From: JBECKR01 sp040235415
GTDB taxonomy: Bacteria; Acidobacteriota; Polarisedimenticolia; Polarisedimenticolales; Polarisedimenticolaceae
Direction of reading: 5' to 3'
Assembly (NCBI GenBank): GCA_040235415.1
Contig: JBECKR010000371.1
Coordinates: 1-7,647 of the forward strand
DNA: 7,647 bases
Both the position numbers and the translations under genes were made by a program. This document shows, piece after piece, positions 6,708 to 7,647 of this stretch; the first letter of the stretch is position 1, and every line of letters begins with the position of its first letter. The notes beneath the pieces were generated by a model. The model saw only the letters and a program-made list of their open reading frames with translations, did no database searches and had not been told where the DNA came from.

Positions 6708-7647
6708 TGTCGAAACCGGCGCGCGTCGTGATCGACGGCCGCACCTACGAGGTCGACCCGTCGAAGAACCTGCTCGAGGTCGCGCTCGGTCTCGGGCTCG
6801 ACCTGCCGTACTTCTGCTGGCACCCCGCGATGGGCTCGGTCGGGGCCTGCCGCCAGTGCGCCGTCAAGCAGTACAAGGACGAGAACGACCGCGACGGCAA
6901 GCTCGTGATGGCGTGCATGACCGGGGCCGCGGACGGCACCCGCATCGCGATCGAGGACGGCGAGGCGCGGGAGTTCCGCAGGTCGGTCATCGAGTGGCTC
7001 ATGGTCAACCACCCGCACGACTGCCCGGTGTGCGACGAAGGCGGCGAGTGCCACCTCCAGGACATGACGGTCATGACCGGCCACGCCTACCGGCGCTACC
7101 GGTTCGACAAGCGCACGTACCGCAACCAGGACCTCGGACCGTTCGTGAACCACGAGATGAACCGCTGCATCCAGTGCTACCGCTGCGTGCGGTTCTACGG
7201 CGAGATCGCGGGCGGGCGCGATCTGAGGGCGTTCGCGGCGCACGACCACGTCTGGTTCGGCCGCGTCGAGGACGGACCGCTCGAGAGCGAGTTCTCGGGC
7301 AACCTCGTCGAGATCTGCCCCACCGGAGTGTTCACCGACAAGACGCTGAAGGCGCACTACACCCGCAAGTGGGACCTGACGACGGCGCCGTCGGTCTGCG
7401 TGCACTGCGGGCTCGGCTGCAACACGACGCCCGGAGCGCGCTACGGCTCGCTGCGTCGGATCCGCGCCCGCTACCACTCGGAGATCAACGGCTACTTCCT
7501 GTGCGACCGCGGGCGCTACGGCTACGACTTCGTGAACGGCGAGTGCCGCCTGCGAGCGCCGATGTTCCCGCGGGGGCCGGACCGGCCCGCCGAGCCGGCG
7601 GGTCGCGACGCCGCGATCGCCCGCGCGGCGTCCGCCCTCGCCCGCCC
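6707..7647 (+). CDS. nuoG: NADH-quinone oxidoreductase subunit G, 3' truncated by window edge
   Basis: NuoG is the large Fe-S subunit of the NADH module, wiring N3 to the quinone module. The first 313 codons are present; the molybdopterin-oxidoreductase-like remainder lies off the right edge. The ATG overlaps the nuoF stop (TGATG). Ligands for four clusters can be read: N1b [2Fe-2S] C37, C48, C51, C70; N5 with one His, H102, C106, C109, C115 (NHPHDCPVCDEGGEC); N4 C154, C157, C160, C204 (RCIQCYRC...ICPTG); and N7 C231, C234, C238, C266 (CVHCGLGC...LCDRG). N7 occurs only in some bacteria, including E. coli and Thermus. Stretches such as YFCWHPAMGSVGACRQCAV and SEFSGNLVEICPTGVFTDK are almost the E. 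coli wording. No frameshift or stop interrupts the visible part. Pro-rich residues near 285-297 mark the link to the next domain. Confidence 0.96.
   Translation, partial: MSKPARVVIDGRTYEVDPSKNLLEVALGLGLDLPYFCWHPAMGSVGACRQCAVKQYKDENDRDGKLVMACMTGAADGTRIAIEDGEAREFRRSVIEWLMVNHPHDCPVCDEGGECHLQDMTVMTGHAYRRYRFDKRTYRNQDLGPFVNHEMNRCIQCYRCVRFYGEIAGGRDLRAFAAHDHVWFGRVEDGPLESEFSGNLVEICPTGVFTDKTLKAHYTRKWDLTTAPSVCVHCGLGCNTTPGARYGSLRRIRARYHSEINGYFLCDRGRYGYDFVNGECRLRAPMFPRGPDRPAEPAGRDAAIARAASALAR

Overview
This is a very GC-rich window (roughly 70% by eye, with G/C at most third codon positions). All real genes are on the + strand and tightly packed. It holds two unrelated units: the end of an ABC importer operon of the glycine betaine/choline (QAT) class, and the 5' half of a nuo operon for respiratory complex I (NADH:quinone oxidoreductase). 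The organism is a high-GC, respiring bacterium with an exported substrate-binding domain. The Nuo proteins resemble the Escherichia coli-type complex I (fused NuoCD, ESCGWCTPC in NuoF, CCLGAC in NuoE, four Fe-S sites in NuoG). The codon style is unlike enterics, so a high-GC phylum such as Acidobacteriota, Myxococcota or a high-GC proteobacterium is plausible. I cannot fix the taxon from sequence alone.

Layout: 1-438 is the C-terminal part of an ABC ATPase without CBS domains. It overlaps by 4 nt (ATGA) with 435-1976, a fused protein with an exported substrate-binding domain at the N-terminus and an integral-membrane permease domain at the C-terminus. A 111-nt spacer (1977-2087) follows, the only sizeable non-coding stretch and the likely place for the nuo promoter. 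Then come nuoA (2088-2489, TTG start), nuoB (2494-3138), nuoCD (3156-4937), nuoE (4963-5427), nuoF (5424-6707, GTG start overlapping the nuoE stop) and nuoG (6707 to the window end, truncated by the edge).

How the genes work together: NuoE, NuoF and NuoG form the NADH-oxidising module (FMN plus N3, N1a, N1b, N4, N5 and N7). NuoB and NuoCD carry electrons through N2 to the quinone site. NuoA is a small membrane subunit at the junction of the two arms. The remaining membrane subunits (nuoH-N) are expected downstream but lie outside the window. Every cofactor ligand that I could check is present, so the genes look functional. The ABC importer would take up a compatible solute or a related small quaternary-amine-type molecule; nothing links its function to complex I.

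I found no RNA gene, mobile element, CRISPR array or sizeable repeat, and no convincing previously undescribed system. The more interesting points are the SBP-first order of the transporter fusion, the lack of CBS domains on its ATPase, and the E. coli-type complex I in a non-enteric-looking, high-GC sequence.
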